From NCBI GenBank assembly GCA_018343915.1, contig JABRWF010000002.1:186001-250000 (forward strand): a stretch of 64,000 nucleotides of DNA, in the 5' to 3' direction. How positions within the stretch are numbered: position 1 is the first letter of the stretch; each line of letters opens with the position of its first letter. Below the pieces are notes generated by a model. It was given only the letters and a program-made list of their open reading frames with translations, was not told where the DNA came from and made no database searches. The translations under genes were made by a program, and so were the position numbers. Shown piece after piece: positions 24,138 through 36,105 of the stretch. The DNA comes from Agroathelia rolfsii. Taxonomy: Eukaryota > Basidiomycota > Agaricomycetes > Amylocorticiales > Amylocorticiaceae.

Positions 24138-25289
24138 TCACGGGGAGGCGTTCATAAGGCCCAGGGCGCGAGCGCCAGCGCCCACAGCTCCATGCCATCC
24201 CACGAACCGCTCGGAGACCTTATCGGACATGGAACCATAACCCTCGTCCTCCTCAGCGTCCGCCCATGTCGCGCTGAGTGTGCGAGAACGAGTCCAGAGG
24301 GTTACGAACAAGATCCGGTTCAGCTTCCGGTTGAGGAAGAACCAGTGCGAGGACCAGAGCAAGGACCCACGGCGTTGCTTCATCCCGCCATCCCGCATGG
24401 CCTCGTCCAGGAAGGTGTCGACAGGGCTCCTGCTGCTGCCCCGACTGTTACTCCAAGCGGCCGCGCTGTTCCGCCATCGACCACTGTCACCAAGCTCGTC
24501 AATATCATAGTCGTCAAATTCGAAGGTCAGGCTATCGTCCGTGGTAGGCGAGGGATCGTCGTCGTCGGAGCCTCCCTCATCGTCCGAGTCGCTCCCGTCG
24601 CTCGCATGCGGGTCCGAATCCACGTCGGGTACGTATGAATATACTTCGCAGTCTGACAGACCAATCACGTCATCCAGCATGCGATAGACGCCCGGATGGA
24701 TGTTGCTCGCGGATCTACTGTTACCACCCTTCTTGGACATGGAAGAGGATCCTGAGCTGTATGAACGGGCTGGGGACGTATGCATTGTGTAGCGATCCAT
24801 GGGAGAGGAGGATGTGGGCACTGAGCGCGGGAAGCGATCCGTGGATGTGGGCGGGTAGGCCGAATAAGTCCTTGGAGCACTGATGCCGTCGCGTGGTGAG
24901 GTTAGGGCGGCACTCAGGGCACCAAGGACACTGGAACCGTTCTTCTCCTTGTTGAAATGCGCCGGACGCACATCGGAGAACTCGTAGTCGGGAAAGGCGA
25001 CATTGAGGGTAGCTATCAGCAGGTAGAGCGTCTTGCGGGACGCCAAGCGGTTCATAGGGCCGAATGGGGTTTCATCTGCTTCGCGTTCGAGAGCTAGCCA
25101 GGAGGGTAGAGAGGGAGAGGTGGAAACCTCTTCAGCGTAGGCATGTTCGAGGTCTCTGAAGAGGCGCTTATCCCGTTTGATGTGTTTGCAGCTGTAGGCT
25201 TCAATACGCGCATGCACGGTACACTCTGGGCCGTGATGGGTGATAGAGTCGGCGAGACGAGAGAGCTCTGGGTAGTCGATGTACTTCAT
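24138..25289 (-). CDS. MAF1: Maf1, repressor of RNA polymerase III
   Basis: Single-exon protein of 383 residues. Starts MKYIDYPELSRL, the conserved Maf1 opening, with the ATG at 25287-25289; the same frame is open further upstream but that part lacks homology. Domain A includes VHARIEAYSCKHIKRDKRLF and the DYEFSDVRPAHF block. A long Ser-rich linker (about residues 150-220) is a likely phosphoregulatory region. An acidic stretch (DSDDEGGSDDDD) precedes domains B/C with SLLWSSHWFFLNRKLNRILF. It ends AGARALGLMNASP. Maf1 binds Pol III and Brf1 to shut down tRNA and 5S synthesis under stress, and moves to the nucleus when dephosphorylated. The length is close to that of other fungal Maf1 proteins. 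Confidence 0.93.
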   Translation of the reverse strand: MKYIDYPELSRLADSITHHGPECTVHARIEAYSCKHIKRDKRLFRDLEHAYAEEVSTSPSLPSWLALEREADETPFGPMNRLASRKTLYLLIATLNVAFPDYEFSDVRPAHFNKEKNGSSVLGALSAALTSPRDGISAPRTYSAYPPTSTDRFPRSVPTSSSPMDRYTMHTSPARSYSSGSSSMSKKGGNSRSASNIHPGVYRMLDDVIGLSDCEVYSYVPDVDSDPHASDGSDSDDEGGSDDDDPSPTTDDSLTFEFDDYDIDELGDSGRWRNSAAAWSNSRGSSRSPVDTFLDEAMRDGGMKQRRGSLLWSSHWFFLNRKLNRILFVTLWTRSRTLSATWADAEEDEGYGSMSDKVSERFVGWHGAVGAGARALGLMNASP

Positions 25290-26157
25290 GATGATCGCTG
25301 CAACAGGGCCTAGTCGTATACGAGACCCGGAGAGAGCAATAGGTTGAGAGCGAGAGAGGGTCAATAGCAACGGAGGGTAACCCTTGCCGTTGGGGACCAA
25401 GACCAATCGACGTCAGGCTGCATTTGTGGCTGTGGTGGCGCTGCACGTGCCTCTTGGGCGGCTTCCCTCGTCTGTCCACGCCCTTGCCGCATGTGGGCCG
25501 TTGCTGTCTCTCGCTCTCTTCAAGTGCCTTTACTTGCACTTTGGGCATATACCTTGCCTTGAGATCTAGATAATTATATTCCATGATAACAAATCACACC
25601 CATTCAACGTGTTTCATGTGCCCCTGAAGAAATGCCCGAAGGCGGTTAGTATCTGGAGAAGCGAAATCCAATATACACGTGTGTACAATGAAGGCACCAC
25701 GACTGAAATTGCAGACAGCATTTAGCACCATCGGATTTGGCTGTTGTGGATCATATGCGCTCAATACTGCAAAGAGCCACTCCCACAGTGGCACATTTGA
25801 TGAAAGTATCCCCTATGACGACTGGCGTACAACGTTCACCGTGCACGTTTGCCCTCCCATACTACCTTGCTGTCTGGTCCTAATCACAGTGAGGACGTCA
25901 AGGAGATATCGTCAATGCCTAATAGTTCACACATGAGTAAAAAAAAAAAAAATCTCGTCACAGCAATTCATTATCCCCGTTTCAAGGCAAAACAACCACA
26001 GGGTATCAATACAGAAAATACAATAGTGTCATCCGGAATCAGCCAAATGTTGCAGGAATGATGAAAACAAAATGTAAAGTTGAAATGGCAGAGGCGGTGG
26101 TCCGGAAAAGTACAGTGTGCGAAACGGAAGCAAGAAAGCGAATAATTTAATGGGAAT
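25290..26157. other. Intergenic between Maf1 and sirtuin
   Basis: Maf1 promoter side and the sirtuin 3' flank, with a 13-A run near 25939-25952. No gene supported. Confidence 0.4.
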
Positions 26158-28154
26158 CTAACAATGCAAACTGTCCTGGTGGCGTGGACGTCGAACACGA
26201 CGTGAAGAAGATTTGGCTAATTGTGGCTGTCCTTTGTCGCTCCCTACAAAGATCTTCTGCACATCATCATGTGCAGGAGGAGCAGGGAAACGGCCGGCAA
26301 GTGCACTCGAATCACTCCCGCCGTCTTCTGAGACGTCTGGTGATGACAGACTGGTCAAGGATGAGTCTGATAATGATCTTGATAACGGCGGTGCTACGCA
26401 GAAAGGCAGTTTCTGGATGTACACCTCCGGCACTGGCGGCAGCGACTTGAGAGTCTTCTTCCCCTTCGATTCGGAGCGGGGAGGTATACGAATAAACAGT
26501 TTTTCGGATAGTGTGGAAGATAGTAGAGAAGGGTCGCTGGGAGAATGGTCTTGTGAATGGATTGCCGCGGGCTTCTTCTTGGGTAGAGAGGTCGATTTTG
26601 ATTTGGTCACCGGAAAGTGGGATGATAGGTTTTCCTCGTGGGTAGATGAGGATGTGTCGGCTTTCTTCTTCTTTCGAGGGGCATTTGAATCTTCTGCGCA
26701 GGTCTTCCTTTTCTTGACTGGTATTGATGCTGGATCCTGGTTTTGTCGTTCTCGTAGCAATGCTTCCTCCCGCTCCTTTCTCTTCTGCTTGGCCTGCATC
26801 TCTTTTTCTAACTCTTCTGCCAATAGCTCTGCAAACGTCTGCGCATCGCCTTGCAGCCACACATCAAAGACCCCTTCCCATTCGCGCGTCGGGGCTGGAA
26901 AATCGAAATTGAGGTATATGCTCGAGATTGAATTGTCCGGCGTGGGCGTAGTTCGGCGAGGTGACGGCGAGGGACTGGTGGAAGAACTATCCCCACTCCC
27001 ACTTGACTCCTTGTTTGCCAGACGGGAATGAACGGCCTTGGAGAACTCCCGCACGATACGTTTCGTGCCCGGGACCTTCAAACTCGTACCCACCACAAGT
27101 AACAAATCCGCTCCACTCCTACTCCCGCCGTTACACTTGTTCCCCCCACCCATCAGATCCTTCCATACAACCTCACCGACCCCTTCACCATCCTTGTGTT
27201 CTTCGTTGTAGAGTACTACGGAGGGACGCAGACGTCCTACGCCGCGCGCACGCTTCCCGATCTGCGCACGTGTCTCTGCCGTCTCTAGGCACGCGGGACA
27301 AAGCGGAGGCGAGCCGGATGCAAGCGCCGGAAGGTGGTCCGAGAGCGGGTACGAGTGTGTGCATGTCTGGCAATGTAGCGACTCGATGGTGCCATGTAAG
27401 GGGATGCACCGGGGTGTCTCAATCGGAGGTGAGGGCTGCCGGGCCTGTGAAGAGGAGGTCGAAGGGTCGCTGCTCGAGGCATCCTTGGGTGTGTTGCTAT
27501 TGCTGCTGTTGTTACGTCTTCGTGGCTCAAACGCAGGTACACCAAAGGAGAGACCACATTTCGACTCGATAGCATCAATGTTCTGAGTGTATACACGGAG
27601 CAGCTTACCACTGCAGTCTAGTGTACGGAGAAGATGATGGAATGGGGTGGGCGTGGCTGCTTGGGAGAGAGTAGCCAGTTTGGCTATCATCTGGCAGAAA
27701 AGAGCTGTCGTATGTTCCGACTAATCGTATAAAATAGGGTAGCCACGGTGGGGTAAGAAACTTTGCAATTGGTAGGAAACAAAGTCGGGCAACAACTAAC
27801 GTTGAAAACTGACGCATCGAAGAGATCTTTGCCAGACGTCAGCCCCTCGCGGGGATTCTCTCTCTTGAGCGATTGGAAAAGACCCTCCGGGGATCTGAAA
27901 TCCGGTATGCCAGCCCGAACGGAGATACCGGCGCCTATATTTTCACACATGACAGAAATGCTCCACGTTCAGCTTCACATGCTAGGGAACAGTGTATCAA
28001 GGGGATACAGCCTACCGCAGACAACAACAATTCTGCGAGCTTTGATAATGGCCTTGACTACTTGGGCGAGCTTTGCAGAAGGATCGGAAGGCGGTGAGGC
28101 AAACTGGGGTACGGCCGGCGAGGAGCCCGCAGCGAGGGGAAGGAACACCGTCAT
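26158..28154 (-). CDS. Sirtuin, NAD-dependent histone deacetylase, Hst3/Hst4 type
   Basis: Three exons, about 600 residues. Exon 1 starts MTVFLPLAAGSS and reaches KARRIVVVC; exon 2 completes the NAD-binding motif GAGISVRAGIPDFRSPEGLF; exon 3 has TQNIDAIE (ribose site), the catalytic His in PLHGTIESLHC, a zinc-binding pair C-x2-C/C-x2-C (HCQTC and LCPAC), then LLLVVGTSLKVPGTKRIVREF. This subgroup removes acetyl from histone H3 K56 and guards genome stability in yeasts. A low-complexity insert (Ser/Pro-rich) sits after the ribose motif. A long C-terminal extension is rich in Lys/Ser, with nuclear-localisation-like KKRK and RKKKK. A 12-codon upstream frame (28173-28211) precedes the chosen start and could limit translation. 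Confidence 0.92.
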
Positions 28155-28640
28155 CGGAGGGGACGGTCGTGGTTATGAACGAAGTAGCAAGTCGCCGCAA
28201 GTTCTCGACATGAACGCTAGCAAGGCTCCAATGTGACGAGTGGGCAGAGCACAGCCACCGCCCCTATACAGTCACTTATCACGTGGCTCGGAAGCATCCA
28301 TATAGCACATCACATGCCAATATTACCGTCACTCGTCGCTAAGCATAGCAACAAATACCAGATAGTTGGAGGGAAACAAAAAGAAAGAAAAAAAAGGTAT
28401 CAGATTACTGGTGTTATAAAGCATTGTGTATGTACATCCAAATAGTAAAGTCAGTGGAAAAATTAAAGTCCGAGAAAACAGCACAGCAAGCAAAGAGCGG
28501 CAGGGATATCAACGTAAACGTATCAAGGTCATTAGCATGAGAAACAGGCAGGGAGCTCGATATATAAAAAAAATCACAAACACGTGGATAATCATTAAAC
28601 AAGAGGAAAGGAATGCTTGACAATTGGTATTATTCTTTCC
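28155..28640. other. Sirtuin promoter and Ras 3' flank
   Basis: No gene. Short A-rich runs; likely 5' side of the sirtuin gene and 3' side of the first Ras gene. Confidence 0.45.
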
Positions 28641-29586
28641 TCACAGGATAACGCATCCACCACAGCAGCCACCTGCATTGGCATCCTCATGGCCTTCGAC
28701 GTTTAAGTTTGTTCCTGGACCAGCAGATGATCGGTTTTGTTGGCCCTAAATGGATTTCCAGGTCAGCTCACCAAACACAGAAACAGGAGTATGTTCATTT
28801 GAAATTGTTACCTTGTTGTACTTTCTAATCTCGGTCACGACCGCAGCAAATGCTTGGTCAATGTTCACAGGTATTTTGGCACTCGTCTCCATGAATACAC
28901 AGCCATATAGCTGAGCCAGATCACGGCCCTCTATACCGAGTGAAAGATAGCTGCAATGAGCTTTTGGGCACACCTAGGGCACATTTGCATTAGCACTTAC
29001 CGTTTGCTCCTACTTGTCGTTGAAACTCGAGATCACACTTGTTGCCAATGATCACAATGGGGAAGGTGTCTGCATCCTTAACCCGCAGAATTTGTTGATG
29101 GAACCCATTGATTTCCTCAAAGGATGAGCGCGAAGTTATGCTGTAGACAAGCAAGAAGCCTTCGCCAGTACGCATGTATTGTTCACGCATAGCACTGCAG
29201 TGCGGTGTTAGGAGTCAACAGCACAGTAGTATGACAAAGCTCAGTGGAGAACAAACCTGTATTCCTCCTGACCTGCCGTATCCAAAACGTCTAGCAATGC
29301 CACCTCACCATCGATGAGACATTGCTTTCTGTACGAGTCTGGGAGCAGTTTTTCAATAAATGTGGCAACATGAAAGAGCCAAACCCAAATGCACCTTCAA
29401 TCGTGGGGTCGTACTCCGTGACGAACTTGCTTTGGATAAATTGGATAGTGACGGCCGACTTGCCGACACCACCACCACCGACAACGACAAGCTTATATTC
29501 GCGAAGAAAATCGGCCTGTGAGGTAGCACTTGCTGAGAAAACCCAACTTTCAAGGGGGTGTACATGACGTAACGCACTTTAGACAT
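28641..29586 (-). CDS. Ras GTPase, copy 1
   Basis: Small GTPase of about 210 residues on the minus strand. Exon 1 is only MSK, followed by an intron and [20 protein letters not shown] (P-loop). Effector loop YDPTIEDSYRKQ, switch [14 protein letters not shown] and ETSAK are all intact. The C-terminus is [10 protein letters not shown]: two upstream Cys suit palmitoylation, and CVIL is a CAAX box, with the final Leu favouring geranylgeranylation. The protein should act at membranes as a GTP-dependent switch, for example towards MAPK or cAMP signalling. It is divergent from copy 2 and shares its promoter. The exon plan, including the MSK micro-start, matches copy 3, indicating recent common origin. 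Confidence 0.92.
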
Positions 29587-30027
29587 GGCTGAAAGCTTAA
29601 GATTCGTAGATACTAAATGAAGTGTGCATGAGCCAAAAAAAAAAATTGAATACAGAGACTTCGCGGGAGGGAAAGTACCAAGGGCAGAGAGGATGTGTTA
29701 GGGCCGGGATTCGACGAGGATGATGGACGCCGGGACGAATGGGAGGGTCTTCAGAAGCCAAGGAGAGAAGTGTCCAAGGGGCTGTGAATGATGTGACGAG
29801 TGATTAGTGACTAAATGTGACGCACTGTCACACGTCACGGCCTTCCTCTTGCCACCTGGGTCATTCGCAAAGTTCCCAGCGCAGACACACTCCAAGTGCT
29901 GCGACTCGGACTTGACTGTTCCTTATCCACTTTCTTCTTGTCCTCTGAATCCATCTAGCCGCTTGTAACTATCTGCTCCACTCTCTTTCGGTCATTTATT
30001 CTTTTCATTTTCTTGGAAATATCCCAA
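29587..30027. promoter_or_regulatory. Shared divergent promoter of Ras copies 1 and 2
   Basis: 441 bp separate the two start codons. The plus side is CT-rich (29920-30010), typical of basidiomycete leaders. An A-run (29634-29644) lies on the copy 1 side. Confidence 0.5.
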
Positions 30028-31018
30028 ATGTCGCGGGTGCGCCTCAGCTCCGCTTTGATGAGATGATTGGATGTGTGTGGCTCAATGTTCTGGTAGGCCG
30101 CTTTCTTGAAGGAATATAAACTTGTTGTCGTTGGTGGTGGTGGTATGGCTTTCCGGCCTCTCCCGGCCCCTGTATGCCCATTAGTTGGAGGGGGCTGATG
30201 GTCGCTCTGTAGGTGTGGGCAAGTCGGCCCTTACAATTCAGTTTATCCAAAGCCACTTTGTCGATGAATATGACCCTACAATCGAAGGTTCTCCGCCCAA
30301 CTAACATTATTATTATTATCTTTATATTGATTCATATCTTGCCAACGCCAGATTCGTATCGGAAGCAGTGCATCATTGACGATGAGGTAGCCTTACTGGA
30401 CGTACTCGATACTGCTGGTCAGGAGGAATATGGGTACGTTTTGACACCTACTCTATATAATTCCATTTCCCCTTCAACTCAAAACACACTTCTCGCATTT
30501 TATTTTACAGAGCCATGCGTGAACAATACATGCGCACTGGCGAAGGCTTCTTGCTTGTCTACAGTATCACCTCACGTAACTCATTCGAAGAGATTAGCAC
30601 TTATCATCAACAAATTCTACGGGTCAAAGATGTGGATATCTTCCCTGTTATCGTTGTCGCAAACAAGTGTGATTTGGAATACGAGCGTCAAGTTGGCATG
30701 AACGAGGGTCGTGATCTTGCAAGGCATTTCAATTGCAAGTTCATTGAGACAAGTGCCAAGCTGCGGACCAACGTGGATGAAGCATTTAGTAATCTTGTTA
30801 GGGAGATAAGAAAGTACTATATAGCCAACGGGGTATACAATCCGTCTCTTCGTCTCCTCCAATTGCTTGCTCATGTTAAATCTTAGGACGAAATGGCCCT
30901 CGGTCGCCCTCCGAAAGCCAATAACGCTGGTGGGGGCCTAGGATTCGCAAATACTGCCGTCTCTAATGACCCCAACGAAAGCACCAGTGGATGCTGCGGC
31001 GGATGCGTCATTCTTTAA
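30028..31018 (+). CDS. Ras GTPase, copy 2
   Basis: Ras paralogue on the plus strand. Starts MSR, intron, [16 protein letters not shown], a second intron inside the P-loop, then [20 protein letters not shown]. Switch [14 protein letters not shown] (context [13 protein letters not shown]) and ETSAK are intact. The C-terminal linker is Asn/Gly-rich and ends [10 protein letters not shown], the same lipidation end as its two neighbours. Unlike copies 1 and 3 it has an intron splitting the P-loop and none between the VGMN and EGRD segments, so it diverged earlier or was rearranged. It is expected to be membrane-bound and signalling. Intron borders are clear GT-AG sites. Confidence 0.92.
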
Positions 31019-32394
31019 GATAACCGCATTTCCTCGTTTCAGTTGGTGTCCTTTCCTGATCTCTTTCTTATATGGTCTCTTCCCTCTACCACTTTTGCTT
31101 CATTCCATTTTTCTCTTGGACCCTTCACTTGAACCTGTGCCGCTCATTTAAATGATATTCCGATTTTTCTTCTTTTTTTCTCGTTCCATTCTAGCGCTAT
31201 CTCGTCCTCGCCTGTGCACTTGTTTGTACCTTTTTCATACGATTTGACGACATCTATTTTCCCCTTTCTTTGTATTCTTCAATGTTCCTAGGGGTCGTCT
31301 TTTATCTCTATCCTTCATTATCTTGTTTCTTTTATGGAATTTATATTCTCGTATATCCAGAACGGGCTGCATATTTATATCCGATGCCCATAGTTACCTA
31401 TGATGGAATTCAACGAAAATGGTATTATATTTTATCTCCAAACCTGCTCCGCTTAGTTTGTTCATCTGATTCTTGCGTTATAGATTATTATTAGCTGAAC
31501 ATTGATGACAGCCCGGGGTGGTGTATATTCCTTGGAGTAGCCAGAGCTGTCAGAGCTAGATTGAAACGCATTCGTTTAACCTTGTCAGCCATAGGCGCAT
31601 CGCAGGGCCACATTCGGAACTTGCAAAGCGTAACTTGCTTGAACGAGAGAGCCAAGAGCAGTGCGTATACACTAAGTTAGCCCTGAATGCCATCATAGCC
31701 TCAGGCTGGCATTTGCTAGGGGCATACAAAGTTCATTGGCGAAACGGGGCTCTCATGTTAGTCGCAGGAGCTATCCGACGACAAGGCGCTAGTTCGCGAC
31801 CGTGATAATCGTCATTGGTCAAGCAGATATTCACCTTTTCGCGCAATAAGGCCTAAATGACAGTACTATAATCGCCCTTTGGACACGTATCAGTACTTCA
31901 GCTATGATTTGCACGTAAATAGCAATGCAAGAGATTACTCCGAACATGATGACATACAAGCTCGAATACTATTGACTGTTTAAGTGATTCACTGATAATA
32001 GGGTTGAGATTCGACAGCATTAACCTAAACAGGTTCACTTTGGCTTCAGATTTGGTCCGCTACATAGTCTATCGATGTCTGGTCATAAACAATGTGACTT
32101 ACAATTATGATGATGAGAGTCGAGCTACGTCCGACAAGTCCGGGCCGGTGAAGGGACGACGCTGGTTTGTACACTCACAAAGGTTGGCTTCAGTCAGTCG
32201 TTATTGTGCGAGTAAGCTGGTCTGTGTCTTGGTCACGGTCTCGCTGTCTTTGCAGTCTCCCGTCTTGCTGTGATACACGACACTCGTTCTCTCCCTTCTC
32301 TTTCTTCTTCTTCTTCTTCCGTTTCGCTCCTTCCTCGCCCTTTCCCTAGATTTGTGTTGTTCACATATTCTACTACCTCGGACCTGCAACCATA
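31019..32394. other. Intergenic between Ras copies 2 and 3
   Basis: T-rich 3' flank of copy 2, featureless middle, then a CTT-rich leader (about 32295-32345) of copy 3. No gene seen. Confidence 0.45.
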
Positions 32395-33407
32395 ATGTCA
32401 AAAGTACAGCTCTTTCCCTTCACCATTCGAGATATTTATCTCAGGCACAGAGCATCTCCTCACACTTTTTTCTTAGGCCGACTTCTTGCGCGAATACAAG
32501 CTCGTCGTCGTTGGAGGAGGTGGTGTGGGTAAATCCGCCGTGACTATCCAGTTCATCCAGGGCACCTTCGTATCGGACTATGACCCTACAATCGAAGGTA
32601 TGTTTCTTTCTAATGACTTGCAAATAATAATGATAATAATAAGAATCATCCCTTGTAACATGTTCTTACTTCTATGATGCGCATGATGCATAGATTCATA
32701 CAGGAAGCAATGCGTGATTGACCACGAGGTGGCATTGCTCGACGTGCTCGATACGGCCGGCCAAGAGGAGTATTAGTGAGCACATTCATCGTCTACGAGA
32801 ACCAGAGAATTATGTCTCATTTCATTTCGGCGTTTGTATAGTGCTATGCGCGAGCAATACATGCGTACCGGAGAGGGCTTTCTTCTAGTTTACAGCATCA
32901 CCTCGCGCTCTTCTTTTGAGGAAATTGCCGGTTTCCGTCAGCAGATTCTTCGTATTAAAGACGCGGAAAGTTTCCCCATCGTGATCATTGGTAACAAGTG
33001 TGATCTGGAGTTCCAGCGCCAGGTGGGACAAAATGGTTAGTACTTGAAGCCGTCACCTCTCTACTTTTATAATGAATAAAGAAAATTTAATACTTCTGGA
33101 ATTGCAGAGGGACGAGATATGGCCAACATGTTTGGTTGCCAGTTCCTGGAGACGAGTGCCAAGGCACCCATCAATGTAGAACAAGCATTTTTCACTCTCG
33201 TTAAGGAGATTAGGAAATACAATCAGGTTCGTTGCTACCTCGACTGCTGTTCTTCTAATCCCACATTTATGACTCTCAACATGATAGGACAAGCGCCCTG
33301 CTCTTGGAGGTTCCGCTGGACCGGCAGGTAACTTCAGTTCTGCGCGTGTCGACGAAAAGGGCGCCGATGACGCCGGCGGTTGCTGCGGTGGTTGTGTGAT
33401 CCTGTAG
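32395..33407 (+). CDS. Ras GTPase, copy 3
   Basis: Ras paralogue most like copy 1: MSK, intron, [20 protein letters not shown], with the same intron after PTIE, after QEEY and after the [10 protein letters not shown] block. GQEEY and ETSAK are intact. The C-terminal variable part is shorter and ends [10 protein letters not shown]. Differences from copy 1 cluster in the segment just before the effector loop (GTFVSD versus SKFVTE) and in the hypervariable tail, where Ras proteins gain partner or membrane specificity. Expected function is GTP-dependent signalling at the plasma membrane or endomembranes. Confidence 0.92.
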
Positions 33408-34091
33408 GTGCCCGCCGACACAGTACGGATCACTTGAACAACGCTTGTTTCTTTTTTAAAGACTAGAGGAGAGTCGTTTTCTTGATTATATTCTTTCTCG
33501 ATAATTCTTGTTTTTTTTTTGTTTACTTACAACTTGACATCTTTGTCCTCTCCTCTCAGGCTTTGGAATACATTTCACGCTCGTTTTTCCTTCCACCTAA
33601 CCCAACTTTTTTTTGTCTTACTTTACGCTGATCACATGCTATCTCTCTGAAGATTTCATGTAAATACCGTTTCATATATGCCGCTTACTTTATCAATTCT
33701 CTACTTTTTTTTTTATAACTTTGTGCACCATTTGTTTTTGAAATGTGGATTATCATGGCGATTGAATGCCTACAAAACCCCCGTCAGCACCTTTCCTATC
33801 CCAACCGCTTGAAGATTCGTCGGTATGCATTCCTCCATATCTTAGACCTCTTCATTCAGATTCATCAATAACCGGAAGGCACGTCTCGCGTTTCTGAACT
33901 CACAGAACTATTGGTTTCCTACTTTTCAGGATTATGCTCAAAACATAGAAGCGATGATACAATTACAATGCATATGCATTCAGATACATTCGCGGTGGTT
34001 TCGGCCATGAATGATAACATACAAAATGAAAAAGTACATCCCAAGCATTGAACACCGTACCAGGATAACTATACGGACCACTAGCGTAGAA
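33408..34091. other. Ras copy 3 3' flank
   Basis: T-rich downstream region with several short T runs. No gene supported before the DUF6593 pseudogene. Confidence 0.4.
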
Positions 34092-34753
34092 TTAACTTCC
34101 AGCGCTTGCAGCTATTGCTGCATTTCGTCCTCTTCGTCTTCTTTCCCGTCGCTTCTTCTCGAAATACACGAACGTTACGACAAATTTGTCAAAGATGATC
34201 ATGCCATCTGGTGTCACCTTAACCATCTCCGGTCGATTATGTCGAGAAAAAAAATACTCGACTTGGGGCTATACGCCGCCACAAGTTCCTTTGAGCAATC
34301 AGCTTTCTTTAGTTGGAATTCACAAAACGCTCAACCATGATGGTTCCTGTGATATGAAGAAGTCGTGCTTACGATTGGTTCTCCATCTATCTCCCACCTG
34401 TACGATAATCCATTGAGAGCCTTGTGGATTCTTGACCTAAATATAAGGTTGTGATTTGTTAAGTGCTCATAAATGGCCCAAAAACAAACTAGTACTAGTA
34501 CCCACCGGCTGAATACCCCGGCGCTTTCCATGTAAATTTGTTGTCCGTGACATGTTGTATTTGTTTGATCCCATACGGCCCACTCAATGCGACCGACCTC
34601 GGACTTCCTTCCTTCATGATATCTGTAGATGATGGTAGGCGCACAAGAGAAAACCGCATGGTCCGTCATTATGTCATAAATGAGCTCGCTATTATTCCCA
34701 TCGTAAACGTGAGTGCGGCGGCAGATGTCAGATGACTCTATGATCAAGTCTAT
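34092..34753 (-). pseudogene. DUF6593 family pseudogene (copy B)
   Basis: Aligns along its whole length with the intact copies C and D and keeps both intron positions: DLIIESSDICRRTHVYDG, APTIIYRYHEGRKSEVGRIE, then IHKALNGLSYRWEIDGEPI, then a last exon ending AAIAASAGS. Two lesions are visible. The codon equivalent to the start Met is ATA (34751-34753), with an in-frame stop a few codons further upstream and no ATG between. The last exon has eight T on the sense strand (34247-34254) where copy C has six, shifting the frame inside the KSSIFSR segment. A sequencing error could explain the run but not the lost ATG. The remnant is otherwise well conserved, so decay looks recent. Confidence 0.75.
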
Positions 34754-34762
34754 GTGTGCCAA

Positions 34763-35426
34763 TTAATGGAATTTAGGGATGTCGGTTGCTTCAGAGGGCT
34801 CAGAGTTTGAGGATCTAAAGGGTGAGATTAATGTGCTAGTGCGTTAAGCAACATTATAATAATGATGATCATGTGCTTTATGTTTCGCCATCTCCAGATG
34901 TGCTCCATAGCCCGCGAAAACCGGATGGTTGTATTTGTAATGATCGGCCAGTAGGAGCCTACTGCGGACACCTAGTATTGCCTGATCCTTCCCAGGCAGG
35001 CTCCAACATTCGCCACGCTTAGTTGGATAGGCATTGCCACTGGCACTATTAACAAAGCAAACTGAAATTCTCTGAGAAACTGTCCTACCTTTCTGTAGTG
35101 CTTGCGATCAGTGCCAGTGTTGAGCACTGACTTGGAGCGCCTGTTTGTGATTCTCTGGTTTTTCCTGTTCGGTTTGGGCGACAGTGCATGCGTGATAATT
35201 GAGCTTAGCTAGTCATCCAGTCCCTTGGGCGTATTCAATAGATATTATGTGGAGCTAAACCGACTCATCATTAGGACATGCAATATGCATGAGGTCGTTT
35301 CAAACATGTAAATGGAGATATCACCAGAGGTAGCAACGGTTATGAATGATATAGAAATGAGATGTCCCTGGACTTTACATTTGCTGCATCTCCAAGGTGT
35401 CGGCTGTACGGGGCGTCAATGCAAAA
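34763..35426. other. Intergenic between DUF6593 copies B and C
   Basis: No gene supported; likely the upstream region of copy B and 3' flank of copy C. Confidence 0.4.
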
Positions 35427-36105
35427 TTAATAGCCTGTGGTGGCTACCATTGTCGTATTTGTACTAGCCGAAATAGCCGCAGCTTGTCTACTATCCCGTC
35501 GTTTCTTCTCGAAGTAAACAAATGTTATAACAAGCTCGTCAAGGATGGCAATCCCATCCGGTGCTACCTTTACCATCCCTGGCCGATTATCCCGAGAAAA
35601 AATGCTTGACTTTGGACTATATGCTGCCACAAGTTCCTTCGAGGCATCATCTTTCCTAAGCTAGCATTTACAAATTACTTAACTATGGTAGATAGTTCCG
35701 TGTTATGGAAGGAGGGACACTTACAATCGGCTCTCCATCTATCTTCCACTTGTATGATAATCCGTCGGGAGCTTTATAGACCTTTGATCTGAATGTAGGT
35801 TATGGTTTGCTAAGTGCCCATGCACAATTCAGACCTAAACAGGATTGTACACACTGAGTGAAGATTCCGGGGCTTTCCATATGAATTTGCTGTCCACGAC
35901 ATGTAATATTTGTGTGACTTCGAGTCCACGTGGGCCACTCAATACGACCGATCTCGTATCTCTTTTCACCGTCGTATTTGTAGATGATAGTAGGTGCCTG
36001 AGAGAGAAACTTGAAGTCGGTTGCAATATCGTAGATAGGTTCGTTGCTATTCCCAGAAAAGATGCGAGTGCAGCAAATATCAGATGATTCAATGATCAAA
36101 TCCAT
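35427..36105 (-). CDS. DUF6593 family protein (copy C)
   Basis: Three exons, about 180 residues, intact. MDLIIESSDICCTRIFSG opens the domain; APTIIYKYDGEKRYEIGRIE and ITCRGQQIHMESPGIFTQ follow. The second exon is SKVYKAPDGLSYKWKIDGEP, and the third carries ELVAAYSPKSSIFSRDNRPG and ILDELVITFVYFEKKRR, ending TTMVATTGY. The splice phases equal those of copies A, D and E. Members of this family are small soluble-looking beta proteins with unknown role. It is divergent (head-to-head) to copy D, with 759 bp between the two ATGs. Confidence 0.8.

Noticed and set aside
26213..27572. Plus-strand frames opposite the sirtuin gene
   Set aside because: Mirror frames of the sirtuin coding exon without family features.
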